Origin: Allomesorhizobium sp043769475 | GTDB lineage: Bacteria > Pseudomonadota > Alphaproteobacteria > Rhizobiales > Rhizobiaceae | Reading direction: 5' to 3' | Assembly: GCF_043769475.1 (NCBI RefSeq) | Contig: NZ_CP171729.1 | Coordinates: forward strand, 5,704,001 to 5,768,000 | Length of the DNA: 64,000 bases | Part shown: positions 34,477 through 44,675 of the stretch, in pieces | Numbering within the stretch: the stretch's first letter is position 1 | Layout: each line of letters opens with the position of its first letter | The notes under the pieces: generated by a model | The model's database searches: none | Seen by the model: only the letters and a program-made list of their open reading frames with translations | Told to the model about the DNA's origin: nothing | Position numbers and translations under genes: made by a program

Positions 34477-34589
34477 TGAAATACGCATCATTGTGGCCGT
34501 GCAATGTCGAAAAAACAGCGGTTCGAAACTCGCCGCACATAACTTGCGCTTGCCGGATTGATATGGCAGAAGTCCGCCGCACTCGGAAA

Positions 34590-34664
<75 letters not shown>

Positions 34665-34782
34665 GCCTAACCCCAATGAAATCATTGACCCGACTTAACA
34701 AGGCCTTCCGTCCGTGATGTCACAAAGCAGGCGGAAAATGGCTGCCAAAATTTGCAAAAACTGCTAGACCGCGGTCGCGGCC

Positions 34783-35100
34783 TTGAGGCCAAAATCTCCG
34801 TCGCCGAACGAAAGGCGATGCAGGGGCGCGAGATGCCGAGCGTTCGCCGCCCTCGCTGGTTCACCCGATCTGGAAACCGTCAAGCGCGACTATCAACTGG
34901 CCTTTATCGAGAAGTGCCGGAAGGCGCTGGCCTCTTTCATTGGGCCGCGAGGCATTGCGCAAGCCGGATTCTGGGCCATGCTTGGAGTTGCCGACGCCCT
35001 GTCTCATGCTGCCGTGACCGGCGAGATTATGGCCCGACAAGCAGAGGACGAGCTCTTCGAAACAATTGTCGCAATGGTCGACCGAAGCACACGCCGGTAG
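34783..35100 (+). CDS. Hypothetical protein, up to 105 residues
   Basis: The credible part is SPDLETVKRDYQLAFIEKCR, then GIAQAGFWAMLGVADALSHA and AEDELFETIVAMVDR, which looks like a folded helical domain. The annotated start is a TTG with an Arg/Pro-rich leader of doubtful reality, so the true start may lie downstream or the 5' end may be broken. No family recognised. Confidence 0.45.
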   Translation: MRPKSPSPNERRCRGARCRAFAALAGSPDLETVKRDYQLAFIEKCRKALASFIGPRGIAQAGFWAMLGVADALSHAAVTGEIMARQAEDELFETIVAMVDRSTRR

Positions 35101-35142
35101 GCTGAGCAATCAATGCATTAAGCTGCTACACAGCAGCCGGCA

Positions 35143-36359
35143 TTGTCTTCCCGCTTGTTTTCCTGGGCGCATTCGGTCAACATGGGTTTGCACGCGAATT
35201 CGTATAGACTGGCAGTGCTTGTGCGGCTCGACTTGAGAACTGAGCCCGCGTTGCTTTGGGGGCAGCTGATGAGGCGCATGCGTTGCTACTGTTTTGATCA
35301 GAGCTGCCGCGCGACCGCTCCCCGCGTCGAGTCGGATAATCAGGTTGCCTTGCCCGTCGTGGTCGGCCGTTCCGTGGGGCAGGGCGGGGCCAACGTCAGC
35401 AATGATGTTCTCACCATCCAGCAGGCGCTGAATGCGGTCGACACCAGTCAGGGCGGGCCGACTCCGCGCCTGGCAACGGATGGCTTGATCGGTCCGTTGA
35501 CGCGCGCGGCGATCGGAAGATTCCAGAAGCAGAACATCAGTTTCGTCGATTTCCGCATCGACCCGAACGGGCCGACGATTCAGGCGCTCAATCGCGTTCT
35601 GGGGGCTTCGCCCCAAATCTTGGCGAGCGGATCATCGAGATCCCTCGCGCCCGGCAGCGGCGTCGGCCAGACTGTGCCGCCCGCGCCGACCTTCAATGTC
35701 ACGGATGAGATGATGGAGCGGGTGTTCAAAGAGATCCTGCCCATCTCGCGGGCCTGCGTGACTAGCGCGCTGCGCACGCTGAATGCGGCGAAAGCGATGG
35801 GCACAATCGAATCACCGGCCCAGACGCTCGTGCGCAAGCACTTCGCGGTTCAGCTCAGCGATCCGCCGCCGCCGGATTTCGCGCTGATCGAGCGCACCTT
35901 TCGCGCCATCGATCGCACGCTCTCGCTCGCCACCGTGATCCCCGAGCAGATTTTCATCAAATTCCCGTTCACGCTCTCCAATGGCGAGATGGCGAAAACC
36001 CGCACGCTGGCGCTCGCGCTTTCAAACGGCATCGCCGAGCGCGGCCAGACCGTTACGCTCGAACGGGAGGATGGCACATCCGCCACGCTGCGGGCGGATG
36101 CGGTGGTGCTGCTGCCGGTCTATTTCTTCGCGTCGAGCGACCTGCAGGTCGGCACGCTCATCCACGAACTCGGGCATTTTGTGGGGGGCCGGATGGCGAT
36201 CCCGATTGCATCGACGATCCGCCGGGAAAATCGTCGGGCGATGCCTCCCTCGCACAATTGCCGCCGCAGCGGCGGCCGCGCATCGCGGAGTGCTACGCGC
36301 TGTTCGCCTTCGAGGCGCATTTCGGACGTAGCATGTTTCGCGCGCTGCTCAAGTTCTGA
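35143..36359 (+). pseudogene. Peptidoglycan-binding zinc peptidase, one-base frameshift
   Basis: Residues about 80-140 form a PG_binding_1-like domain (VLTIQQALNAVDTSQGG, LATDGLIGPLTRAAIGRFQK). A long central region follows, then the zincin motif HELGHFVGG at about residue 340. As written the frame ends in an Arg/Ser-rich tail. One more G in the run 36182-36187 gives GGPDGDPDCIDDPPGKSSGD and RIAECYALFAFEAHFGRSMF, ending at 36359; this tail resembles the substrate-side helix of deuterolysin/lysine-specific zinc peptidases. No signal peptide is evident; starts at 35182 or 35272 are possible. Confidence 0.65.
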
Positions 36360-36934
36360 GGTGGGCCGGCACGCTGACGATTGCCCCCGGTGATCCTATG
36401 ACGCAATACAACAGCGCCTGCATCTATTCGCGGCTCATTCGACCAAGATCACCTACGGCACCTAAGCCAGTCGCCTAGCATCCAATCCCAGGCACAAGAA
36501 ATCATGTAAAACATCGGCAGATGTGACGCGTTGTCCCCGAACAACTGTGCCCGCTTTTTGTCCCGTCACAACGTCACAAAACGCTCTACCAAATCATTGT
36601 TTTTAAAGATAAATTTTTGAATTCAATCCTCCCTCGTAGGACCATATTGTCCTGAGACAATCAGCCATGTGCTGATTGAATGAACGCCGATGGCGATCTC
36701 CGAAGGCCTGCCTTCAGGCCGCTGCTCGGGGCAATATGCGAAACCTTTGAAGCCTGTTGCCGAGAGATTCGACAGTTATCGGACTCCATCGCCGCGACTC
36801 ATGGTAACATCAAAGTCAGAGAGTCGGGCTCGCGAAATTGGGCTCTCCGCGATGTGAAGGAACCACAAAGCCAGTCCGGCAGTTGAAGATAAGCTGGCCG
36901 CAGACAACCAGACCAGCCAATGCGCGAGGGTGTC
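36360..36934. other. Gene-free region upstream of prkA
   Basis: 575 bases without a convincing gene. It is AT-richer around 36590-36620 and contains the tRNA-Thr 3' end copy. The promoter of the prkA cassette should lie here; I see no clear sigma-factor consensus. Confidence 0.5.
36619..36644 (+). repeat. Degraded copy of the tRNA-Thr 3' end
   Basis: Matches 34639-34664 at 22 of 26 positions, including TTCAATCCT and the final ACCA. Consistent with an old attachment-site repeat left by integration at tRNA-Thr. Confidence 0.6.
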
Positions 36935-38884
36935 ATGCAAGGGAAAACATCCGACGTCTTCGATCTGTTTTCGGAGATTTACACGGATACGGCTCGAGAG
37001 GAGATGAGCCTTCAGCAATATCTCCTCGCCTGTTGCGAGGACAGTTCAATGTATGCCTCCGCTCCCGAGCGGATGGTCGCGGCGATAGGCGAACCTAACC
37101 TGGTCGACACCAGCAAGGACGAACGGCTCGGCCGCATTTTTGCGAACAGGACGATCAAGATTTATCCTTCGTTCGCCGACTTCTACGGCATGGAAGATAC
37201 GATCGAGCGCATCGTCGGCTATTTCCGCTACGCCTCGCAGGGCCTGGAGGAGCGTAAGCAGATCCTCTATCTTCTAGGCCCCGTCGGCGGCGGCAAATCG
37301 TCGCTCGCCGAGCGGCTGAAGAAGCTCATGGAGCAGCGCCCGATCTACACGCTGAAGGTCGCCAACGAGATCAGCCCGGTCTTCGAATCGCCGCTCGGGC
37401 TTTTCAATCCGGATCGCATGGGCGACCTCCTGGAGGAAAAATACGGCATCGCGCGCCGGCGGCTGAACGGCCTGATCTCGCCCTGGGCGGCCAAGCGGCT
37501 GGATGAGTTGAAGGGCGATATTTCCAAATTCAGCGTCGTCAAGCTGACGCCCTCCCGGCTGCGCCAGATCGGCATCGCCAAGACCGAACCGGGCGACGAA
37601 AACAACCAGGACGTCTCCGCCCTGGTCGGGAAGGTCGATATCCGCAAGCTGGAGGATTTCAGCCAGTCCGATCCCGACGCCTACTCCTACAGCGGCGGCC
37701 TGAACCGGACGACCCAAGGCTTGCTGGAATTTGTCGAGATGTTCAAAGCGCCGATCAAGGTGCTGCACCCGCTGCTGACGGCAACGCAGGAAGGCAGCTA
37801 CAACGGCACTGAAAGCTTCGGGGCCTTCCCCTATCAGGGTATAGTCGTTGCCCACTCCAACGAGTCGGAATGGCTGCAGTTCAAGAACAACAAGAACAAC
37901 GAGGCGTTCCTCGACCGCATACTGGTGGTCAAGGTGCCCTATTGCCTGCGGGTCACGGAAGAGAGGCACATCTACGAAAAGCTGCTGCGCGAGAGCGAAC
38001 TGGCCAACAGCCCCTGCGCTCCGGAGGTGCTGGACATTCTCAGCCGGTTCACCGTCTCGACGCGCCTCGCCGAACACGACAATTCGCCGCTTTATACCAA
38101 GCTGCGGGTCTATGACGGCGAGAATCTTAAGGAAATCGACCCGAAAGCCAAGTCGGTACAAGAATACCGCGATGCAGCAGGTGTCGACGAGGGCATGACC
38201 GGCGTCAGCACGCGCTTCGCCTTCAAGATACTATCGCAGACGTTCAACTACGACACTGAGGAAGTGGCCGCCGATCCGGTGCACCTGATGTACATATTGG
38301 AGCAGGCGATTAGGCGCGAGCAGTTCCCGAAGGAAGCCGAGGCTGCCTATCTCGACTTCATCAAGTCGGAACTGGCTACGCGCTATGCCGAGTTCATCGG
38401 CCACGAGATCCAGAAGGCCTATCTGGAATCCTACAGCGAATACGGCCAGAACCTGTTCGACCGGTATATCGCCTATGCCGACGCCTGGATTGAGGACCAG
38501 GACTACAAGGATCCCGATACCGGCCAGAACCTAAATCGCGAGGTGCTGGACAACGAACTGTCGCAGATCGAAAAGCCGGCCGGCATCGCCAACCCCAAGG
38601 ACTTCCGCAATGAGGTCGTGAAGTTCACCTTGCGCGCGCGGGCCAGGAATAATGGGCGCAACCCGTCATGGACGAGCTACGAAAAGCTGCGCGAAGTCAT
38701 CGAGAAGCGCATGTTCGGGCAGGTCGAGGATCTGCTTCCGGTGATCAGCTTCGGCTCCAAGCAGGACGGCGTAACGGAGAAGCGGCACACCGAATTCGTG
38801 CAGCGGATGGTCGGGCGCGGCTACACCAAGCGTCAGGTCCGTCGGCTGGTTGACTGGTACATGCGCGTAAACAAGGCGGGTTGA
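36935..38884 (+). CDS. prkA: PrkA serine protein kinase / AAA+ protein (YeaG)
   Basis: 649 residues from ATG 36935 (GAGGG upstream; the ATG at 36920 lacks one). The AAA+ P-loop GPVGGGKS is at residues 115-122, with FLDRILVVKVPYCLR as the sensor region and a C-terminal PrkA kinase-like domain (FIGHEIQKAYLESYSEYGQN, RYIAYADAWIEDQDY). PrkA/YeaG is linked to nitrogen-starvation and stationary-phase responses in enteric bacteria. It heads the conserved prkA-yeaH-spoVR cassette, with the next gene starting eight bases after its stop. Confidence 0.96.
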   Translation: MQGKTSDVFDLFSEIYTDTAREEMSLQQYLLACCEDSSMYASAPERMVAAIGEPNLVDTSKDERLGRIFANRTIKIYPSFADFYGMEDTIERIVGYFRYASQGLEERKQILYLLGPVGGGKSSLAERLKKLMEQRPIYTLKVANEISPVFESPLGLFNPDRMGDLLEEKYGIARRRLNGLISPWAAKRLDELKGDISKFSVVKLTPSRLRQIGIAKTEPGDENNQDVSALVGKVDIRKLEDFSQSDPDAYSYSGGLNRTTQGLLEFVEMFKAPIKVLHPLLTATQEGSYNGTESFGAFPYQGIVVAHSNESEWLQFKNNKNNEAFLDRILVVKVPYCLRVTEERHIYEKLLRESELANSPCAPEVLDILSRFTVSTRLAEHDNSPLYTKLRVYDGENLKEIDPKAKSVQEYRDAAGVDEGMTGVSTRFAFKILSQTFNYDTEEVAADPVHLMYILEQAIRREQFPKEAEAAYLDFIKSELATRYAEFIGHEIQKAYLESYSEYGQNLFDRYIAYADAWIEDQDYKDPDTGQNLNREVLDNELSQIEKPAGIANPKDFRNEVVKFTLRARARNNGRNPSWTSYEKLREVIEKRMFGQVEDLLPVISFGSKQDGVTEKRHTEFVQRMVGRGYTKRQVRRLVDWYMRVNKAG

Positions 38885-38892
38885 AGCCGGCC

Positions 38893-40203
38893 ATGCCGAT
38901 CTTCATCGACCGCCGATTGAACCCGAAGGACAAGAGCCTCGGCAACCGCCAGCGCTTTCTGCGCCGGGCGCGCGAAGAGCTCAAGCGAAGCATCAGGGAT
39001 CAGATTAGGACCGGCAAGATTTCCGACGTCGACGCCGCACATTCGGTTTCGATGCCCGCCAGGGGCACCGGGGAGCCGAGGTTCGACGACGCGAAGGACA
39101 GCGGCCGGCGACAGCATGTCTTGCCGGGAAACAAGCATTTCGCCCCGGGCGACCGTATCTCGAAGCCCGGCCAAGGCGGCTCGATTTCAAGCGGGCCGAC
39201 CAAGAGAATTTCGGAAGACGATTTCCGTTTTGTGCTTTCGCGGGAGGAAGTGCTCGATCTTTTCTTCGAGGATCTCGAACTCCCGGACATGGTCAAGCTC
39301 AATCTGAAGGAGATTGTAGCATTCAGGCCGCGCCGGGCGGGCTTTGCCGTGACCGGCTCTGCAACCAACATCAATGTCGGGCGCACCATGCGCCACAGCC
39401 ATGGCCGCCGCATCGCGCTGAAGCGTCCCAAACGAGAGGAAGTGGAGGCGGTGAAGCAAGAGCTTGCAGTGCTCGAATCGGCCCCGCCCAGCGCGGCCGC
39501 ACGCCTGCGAATTGCTGAATTGCGGGAGGAACTTGAACGGCTGGAACGCCGGCGCAGGCTGATCGCCTTTGTCGATCCGGTCGACATCCGCTTCAATCGC
39601 TTCGACCCCCAGCCCGTGCCGAACGCCAATGCGGTCATGTTCTGTCTCATGGATGTGTCGGGCTCGATGGGCGAGCGCGAGAAGGATCTGGCCAAACGGT
39701 TCTTCGTGCTGCTTCACCTTTTTCTGAAGCGCCGCTACGACCGCACCGAAATCGTTTTCATCCGCCACACGCACGAGGCGCAGGAAGTGGATGAAGAAAC
39801 GTTCTTCTACAGCACGCAAAGCGGCGGCACGGTTGTTTCCACTGCGCTGGAGGAGATGCGTCGTATCATCGACAAGCGGTATCCCAGCAGCGAATGGAAC
39901 ATCTATGCCGCCCAGGCATCGGATGGCGACAATTTTGTCACGGATTCCGAGCACTGCATTGCTCTTCTCGATGGCGAAATCATGCGACTGTGTCAGTATT
40001 TCGCATATGTCGAGATCATCGACGAACGCGAGAGCCACATCTTCGGCTCCACCGACAACGGCACCTCGCTGTGGCGGGCCTACAGCACCGTCGAGGACAA
40101 ATGGCGGAACTTCCAGATGAGCCGCATCGCCAAAGCCGCCGACATTTATCCCGTCTTCCGCCAGCTCTTCACGAAGCAGCCCGCCGTTCAAAAGAGCGGG
40201 TAA
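38893..40203 (+). CDS. yeaH: YeaH/YhbH family protein (DUF444)
   Basis: 436 residues. Starts MPIFIDRRLNPKDKSLGNRQ, the family N-terminus. The C-terminal half is a VWA-like domain with MIDAS DVSGSMG at residues 254-260. A charged helix (PKREEVEAVKQELAVLE, about residues 179-195) lies in between. It works with PrkA in an unknown way; the VWA fold suggests a metal-dependent adaptor. Middle gene of the cassette. Confidence 0.95.
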   Translation: MPIFIDRRLNPKDKSLGNRQRFLRRAREELKRSIRDQIRTGKISDVDAAHSVSMPARGTGEPRFDDAKDSGRRQHVLPGNKHFAPGDRISKPGQGGSISSGPTKRISEDDFRFVLSREEVLDLFFEDLELPDMVKLNLKEIVAFRPRRAGFAVTGSATNINVGRTMRHSHGRRIALKRPKREEVEAVKQELAVLESAPPSAAARLRIAELREELERLERRRRLIAFVDPVDIRFNRFDPQPVPNANAVMFCLMDVSGSMGEREKDLAKRFFVLLHLFLKRRYDRTEIVFIRHTHEAQEVDEETFFYSTQSGGTVVSTALEEMRRIIDKRYPSSEWNIYAAQASDGDNFVTDSEHCIALLDGEIMRLCQYFAYVEIIDERESHIFGSTDNGTSLWRAYSTVEDKWRNFQMSRIAKAADIYPVFRQLFTKQPAVQKSG

Positions 40204-40220
40204 GTGTAAGGTCGATCTCG

Positions 40221-41765
40221 ATGGAAACAGGCAAATCCGGTTTGCTGTTCCCGGGCTCCGACTGGGATTTCGCAACGCTGTCGCGCGCCCACGACGCCAT
40301 CGAGAAGATCGCGACCGAAGAGCTTCATCTTGACGTCTACCCGGTGCAGATGGAGATCATTTCGTCCGAGCAGATGCTCGACGCGTATTCTTCGATCGGC
40401 ATGCCGCTGATGTACCGCCACTGGTCCTTCGGCAAGCATTTCATCTACCAGGAACTGCTGTATCGCAAGGCCGGCCGCGGCCTCGCCTACGAGTTGGTCA
40501 TCAACTCCAATCCCTGCATCGTCTACCTGATGGAAGAGAACACCATGGCCCTGCAGGCTCTGGTGACCGCGCACGCCGCCTTTGGGCATAATCATTTCTT
40601 CAAGAACAACTATCTGTTCCGGCAGTGGACGGATGCGGGCGCGATCCTGAGCTATATGGATTTCGCCAAGAGCTACATCGCGCGCTGCGAGGAACGCCAC
40701 GGCCTGGCGGCGGTGGAGGAGATCCTCGATGCGGCGCACGCATTGATGGAACAGGGGGTGTTCAGATATAGGCGCCCGCCGAAACTGTCGTCGGAAAAGC
40801 AGCGCGAAGGCCTTCGCGAGCGCCTGGAATATGAGGAGCGGTCCTTTAACGATCTGTGGCGGACCGTTCCAAGGCTGAAGGCCGCGGGCCAGGCCGACGA
40901 GACGGAATCCAAAATGGCGGAGCGGAAGAAATCGCTCAACCTGCCCGAAGAGAATCTACTCTATTTCCTCGAGAAGAACAGCCTGATCCTCGAGCCTTGG
41001 CAGCGCGAGATCCTCAGGATCGTCCGGGTCATCGCACAGTATTTTTATCCGCAGCGGCAGACGCAGGTGATGAACGAAGGCTGCGCCACCTTCGTGCACT
41101 ACACTATCATGAATACGCTCTTCGAGCGGGGCCAGATCAGCGAAGGCGCCATGCTCGAAATCCTGCGCAGCCATTCGAACGTGGTCTTCCAGCCGGCCTT
41201 CGACGATCCGCGCTATTCGGGCATCAATCCGTATGCGCTCGGCCTCGACCTGATGCAGGATATCCAGCGCATATCGATGAAACCGACCGCCGAGGACCGA
41301 GATTGGTTTCCCGACATCGCGGGTAACGGCGACTGGCGCGAAACCCTGCTCGACGCCTGGGCCAATCATCGCGACGAGTCCTTCATCCGCCAGTATTTGA
41401 GTCCGACCCTGATACGGAAATGGCGGCTTTTCGTGCTTGCCGACGCTGCGAACGAACCGCACTATGAAGTTGCATCGATTCACAACGAACGGGGATACGA
41501 GAAGATACGCTCAGCCCTCGCCGACAGCTATGATATCGGGGTGAGCCGATCGGACATCCAGGTCGTCGATCTGGATCTCCTCGGCGATCGCCATCTCCGG
41601 CTGCAGCACAAGGTTCGAGACGGCATCGTGCTGGAGGAAAGCAGTCGCGACGCAACGCTGCGCCATATCCGCAAGCTTTGGGGCTACGATGTCAGCCTGG
41701 TGGGGGTCGATGCAGAAACGGGCGCTGCGGTCTACGAGTGTTCGACAAGCCAGATTGGAGAGTGA
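40221..41765 (+). CDS. spoVR: SpoVR family protein (YcgB)
   Basis: 514 residues. Conserved His-rich motif TAHAAFGHNHFFKNNYLFR (about residues 112-130) and MNEGCATFVHY (about 283-293), plus NPYALGLDLMQDIQ. Named for a spore-cortex role in Bacillus; in non-spore-formers it travels with prkA and yeaH and its biochemistry is unknown. ATG 40221 follows yeaH by 17 bases. Confidence 0.95.
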   Translation: METGKSGLLFPGSDWDFATLSRAHDAIEKIATEELHLDVYPVQMEIISSEQMLDAYSSIGMPLMYRHWSFGKHFIYQELLYRKAGRGLAYELVINSNPCIVYLMEENTMALQALVTAHAAFGHNHFFKNNYLFRQWTDAGAILSYMDFAKSYIARCEERHGLAAVEEILDAAHALMEQGVFRYRRPPKLSSEKQREGLRERLEYEERSFNDLWRTVPRLKAAGQADETESKMAERKKSLNLPEENLLYFLEKNSLILEPWQREILRIVRVIAQYFYPQRQTQVMNEGCATFVHYTIMNTLFERGQISEGAMLEILRSHSNVVFQPAFDDPRYSGINPYALGLDLMQDIQRISMKPTAEDRDWFPDIAGNGDWRETLLDAWANHRDESFIRQYLSPTLIRKWRLFVLADAANEPHYEVASIHNERGYEKIRSALADSYDIGVSRSDIQVVDLDLLGDRHLRLQHKVRDGIVLEESSRDATLRHIRKLWGYDVSLVGVDAETGAAVYECSTSQIGE

Positions 41766-42042
41766 CCGGCGATTCGCTGCAAACCGGAAGCGATAAATCC
41801 AGGCGGTGAAGCCGACGGCCCATCAATCCGACCGTAGCTCGCGCGCAGAATGGCGGGACATTCTGCAATATTCCCCAGCATGGCCATCCGATCTTTTCGA
41901 AAACCGTGCGGTTACGTGCATCCATTTCCGGCGACACCGTGTCGAAACAATCGGTCTCTATTGGAACGCCAGACAACGATTTGCATTCGGCTCGCGCGTA
42001 AAACGCTGCGACAACGTCCCTCCCTGAAGGTTGATCATCATC

Positions 42043-42738
42043 ATGTCGAACCAGGACATCAGCATGGAAATGCAGCCCGCCGCGATGGCGCCGGAAGGGG
42101 TTCAACTGGCGCTCCGCAGGCTCGCTTTGATTTCGGTGCTTGCAATAGCATTGGGATTTACGATGCAATCCCTGATTCTCGCCACCAAGCTCGTGAGCGG
42201 CGGAGTCTTCCCCGGCTCGCTGTTTTTGGTCGACCTTGCCCAAGGCGTCGCCTGGTCCTTTTTCGTCTGCGCGGGAGTGGGGATCGGAGTGTCGCTTTCG
42301 AAGGCAAGGGCGGCCTTGGCCGGTCTCATCGCCATGATCTTCGCGCCTATTGCGGTGGCCGCGGCCAAATCGAGCCAGAAGGTCATGGCGGGCCTGATCG
42401 GCGCCGCCGATCAGCCTGCCGCCCTGTCGCTCGCCACCATCAGCGTGCTGCGCGCCGTCGAGTATGGCATTCTCGGTTGGGCCCTGGCCTCTTTCGCTCG
42501 CAAGGGCGTGGAACGGCCTTTGCCGTATTTCGGTGCGGGATCGGCGGTCGGGGTGCTTTTCGGCGGCGGCATCGCCGCTCTGAGCTATTACGCCGCGGTG
42601 ACGAATGGACTGAATCCGGGTCTTCCGAAGGTAGCATCGACGATCGTCAACGAGGTGCTCTCGCCGATAGGCTGTTCGCTGGTCATTTACTTCGGGCTGG
42701 TGATAGGCCGGAACCTGAAAGCCATATATCCACAGTGA
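42043..42738 (+). CDS. Hypothetical membrane protein, 231 residues
   Basis: About six hydrophobic segments (LALISVLAIALGFTMQSLIL, GVAWSFFVCAGVGIGVSL, AALAGLIAMIFAPIAVAAA, GVLFGGGIAALSYYAAVT, IGCSLVIYFGLVIGRNL). An upstream TTG at 42031 is in frame but ATG 42043 is preferred. No family recognised. It stands alone between the spoVR and sulfate clusters; the 277 bases before it hold no gene. Confidence 0.65.
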   Translation: MSNQDISMEMQPAAMAPEGVQLALRRLALISVLAIALGFTMQSLILATKLVSGGVFPGSLFLVDLAQGVAWSFFVCAGVGIGVSLSKARAALAGLIAMIFAPIAVAAAKSSQKVMAGLIGAADQPAALSLATISVLRAVEYGILGWALASFARKGVERPLPYFGAGSAVGVLFGGGIAALSYYAAVTNGLNPGLPKVASTIVNEVLSPIGCSLVIYFGLVIGRNLKAIYPQ

Positions 42739-42764
42739 TCATTGCCTGCAATTTGCATGCACTA

Positions 42765-43784
42765 TCACGTGGAAAACACCCGGGCGCGTTCGATCGTGAT
42801 GAACCCATTGTCGCGCGGCGCAATCAGCGTTTCAGGAGGCACATCGACCTCGACCGTCTCCCCGGCTGTGGTCGCTGCTAGAATCCGGCGCCCGTCCGGC
42901 CGATCGATCACTCGCGTCACAGTGGCTGGGATTCCGCCGCCGGACCGCGACCAGCCGAGATCCCCCGGCCGTAGATAGACTTCCGCTGGTCCGTCGGGAT
43001 AGCCCGGCGCGTCGAGTTCGGTTTCGCCAATTCTGGCTTTCCCGCCGTTTACGACTGCCGGCAAACGGTTGGTGTCGCCAAGGAACGTCATGACGAATGC
43101 GGAATTGGGGCTGCGGCAAACCGCTTCCGGAGTCCCCTGCTGGACGATCTTTCCCCCGTTCAGGATCACCACACGGTCGGCCAGATCAAGCGCCTCCTCC
43201 TGATCGTGGGTGACGAACAGCGTGGTGATGCCGAGTTCGTCGTGGATTTCGCGCAGCCACCGGCGCAGGTCGCGCCGCACATTGGCGTCGAGTGCGCCGA
43301 AGGGTTCGTCCAGCAGCAGCACCTTGGGATCGACGGCCAGAGCGCGCGCGAGCGCAACACGCTGTCGCTGGCCGCCGGAAATCTGCGTGGGAAAGCGGTT
43401 GCCGAGACCGTCGAGCTTGACCAACCGCAACAGGTCGGCGACCCGAGCCTCGATCTCGGCCTTGGCGCGCTTGACTTTCGAAACCTTCATGCCGAAAGCG
43501 ACGTTTTCGGCGACCGTCATATGCGGAAAAAGCGCATAATGCTGGAAGACGAAGCCGACGCCCCGGTCCCGCACGGGTATGTCCGTCGCATCCTGGTCGC
43601 CGAAATAGATTTGGCCGGCGTCGGCATATTCCAGCCCGGCCACCATTCGCAGGATCGTCGTCTTGCCCGACCCGGAAGGACCGAGCAGCGCGACGAGTTC
43701 GCCGCTCTCTATGTCGAGCGATACCCCGTGGACGGCGCGAAACGTTTCGAAAGTCTTGGCGACATTGTCGAGGCGGATTTTCAT
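42765..43784 (-). CDS. cysA: Sulfate/thiosulfate ABC transporter ATPase
   Basis: 339 residues. Walker A GPSGSGKT at 35-42, Q-loop FVFQHYALFPHMTV, signature ISGGQRQRVALARAL near 134, Walker B VLLLDEPFGALD and the switch His in FVTHDQEEALDLADR. The C-terminal TOBE-like region (EVYLRPGDLGWSRSG) matches CysA. It energises sulfate uptake with CysT and CysW. Overlaps cysW by four bases as the last gene of the operon. Confidence 0.95.
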   Translation of the reverse strand: MKIRLDNVAKTFETFRAVHGVSLDIESGELVALLGPSGSGKTTILRMVAGLEYADAGQIYFGDQDATDIPVRDRGVGFVFQHYALFPHMTVAENVAFGMKVSKVKRAKAEIEARVADLLRLVKLDGLGNRFPTQISGGQRQRVALARALAVDPKVLLLDEPFGALDANVRRDLRRWLREIHDELGITTLFVTHDQEEALDLADRVVILNGGKIVQQGTPEAVCRSPNSAFVMTFLGDTNRLPAVVNGGKARIGETELDAPGYPDGPAEVYLRPGDLGWSRSGGGIPATVTRVIDRPDGRRILAATTAGETVEVDVPPETLIAPRDNGFITIERARVFST

Positions 43785-44673
43785 GACGGCTTCTCCGCGG
43801 CGGTTATTGCCGGTGCTGCCAGCGACGGCCGGCCGGCGCGCCCGGCGCCGCGGCGTTCGAGCAGGACCTTGGCGACGATGGTTACGACAGCGAGCACGGC
43901 CAGGATCGACGAAGCCGCAAAGGCTCCGACCGTCTGGTAGTCGTGATAGAGCAGTTCGATGTGAAGCGGCAGCGTATTTGTCTGGCCGCGTATGTTGCCG
44001 GAGACCACCGAGACCGCGCCGAATTCACCCATGACGCGGGCGTTGCAGAGCACCACGCCGTAAAGCAGCGCCCAGCGGATGTTGGGCAGCGTCACCGAGA
44101 AGAACGTCCGCCAGCCGGATGCTCCCAGCGAGGTCGCAGCCTCTTCGAGATCGCGGCCCTGCGCCTGCATCAGCGGGATCAGTTCGCGCGCGACGAAGGG
44201 CGCGGTGACGAACATCGAGGCGAGAACGATGCCGGGAAGAGCGAACAGGATCTTGACCTCGGCTGCCTGAAGCGCGGGCCCGAAAATCCCCTGGAGACCG
44301 TAGACGAAGAGGTAGGCGACGCCGGCGACGATGGGCGAGATCGAGAATGGTATCTCGATGACGACGAGAAGGAACCGCTTTCCCAAAAATCGAACTTGGA
44401 GATGGCCCATGCGGCCGCGATGCCGAATACCGTATTGAGAGGAACCGCGATGAGGGCGGTCGCAACGGTCAGGAAGATGGCGTGCCGTGTGTCGGGATGC
44501 GCGATCGTCTCGGAAAAGACCCCGATGCCGAGCGAGAAGGCCTGCACGCCGATCACGATCATCGGCGCAAGGATCAGCAGGGCGCCCACGAGCAGGACTA
44601 TGGCGACGAGCGAACGCCGGAATACGGGCGCGTCGCCGACGCGCGGCGGCCGGCCTGGCCCGTGCCTGACCAT
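43781..44673 (-). pseudogene. cysW: Sulfate ABC transporter permease CysW, one-base frameshift
   Basis: The first frame from ATG 44673 (LVAIVLLVGALLILAPMIVI, FGIAAAWAISKFDF) and the second (GKRFLLVVIEIPFSISPIVA, LEEAATSLGASGWRTFFSV with the EAA loop) together make a full CysW of about 297 residues. The break is in the A run 44385-44389 (T run on the coding strand); one more base gives KFDFLGKRFLLVV. Every other gene of the operon is intact, so an error in the sequence is more likely than loss of sulfate uptake. Confidence 0.88.
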
Positions 44674-44675
44674 CC

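Larger units (their letters stand above)
34665..36644 (+). mobile_element. Possible 2-kb cryptic insertion at tRNA-Thr
   Basis: The segment lies between the tRNA-Thr 3' end and a 26-base partial copy of it (22 of 26 matches, including ACCA). It carries an unknown 105-residue frame and a peptidoglycan-binding zinc-peptidase gene, but no integrase. This is what a decayed or trimmed tRNA-targeting island would leave. Confidence 0.5.

Noticed and set aside
37274..38161. A 295-residue minus-strand frame inside prkA
   Set aside because: Shadow of prkA; composition typical of antisense frames in GC-rich DNA.
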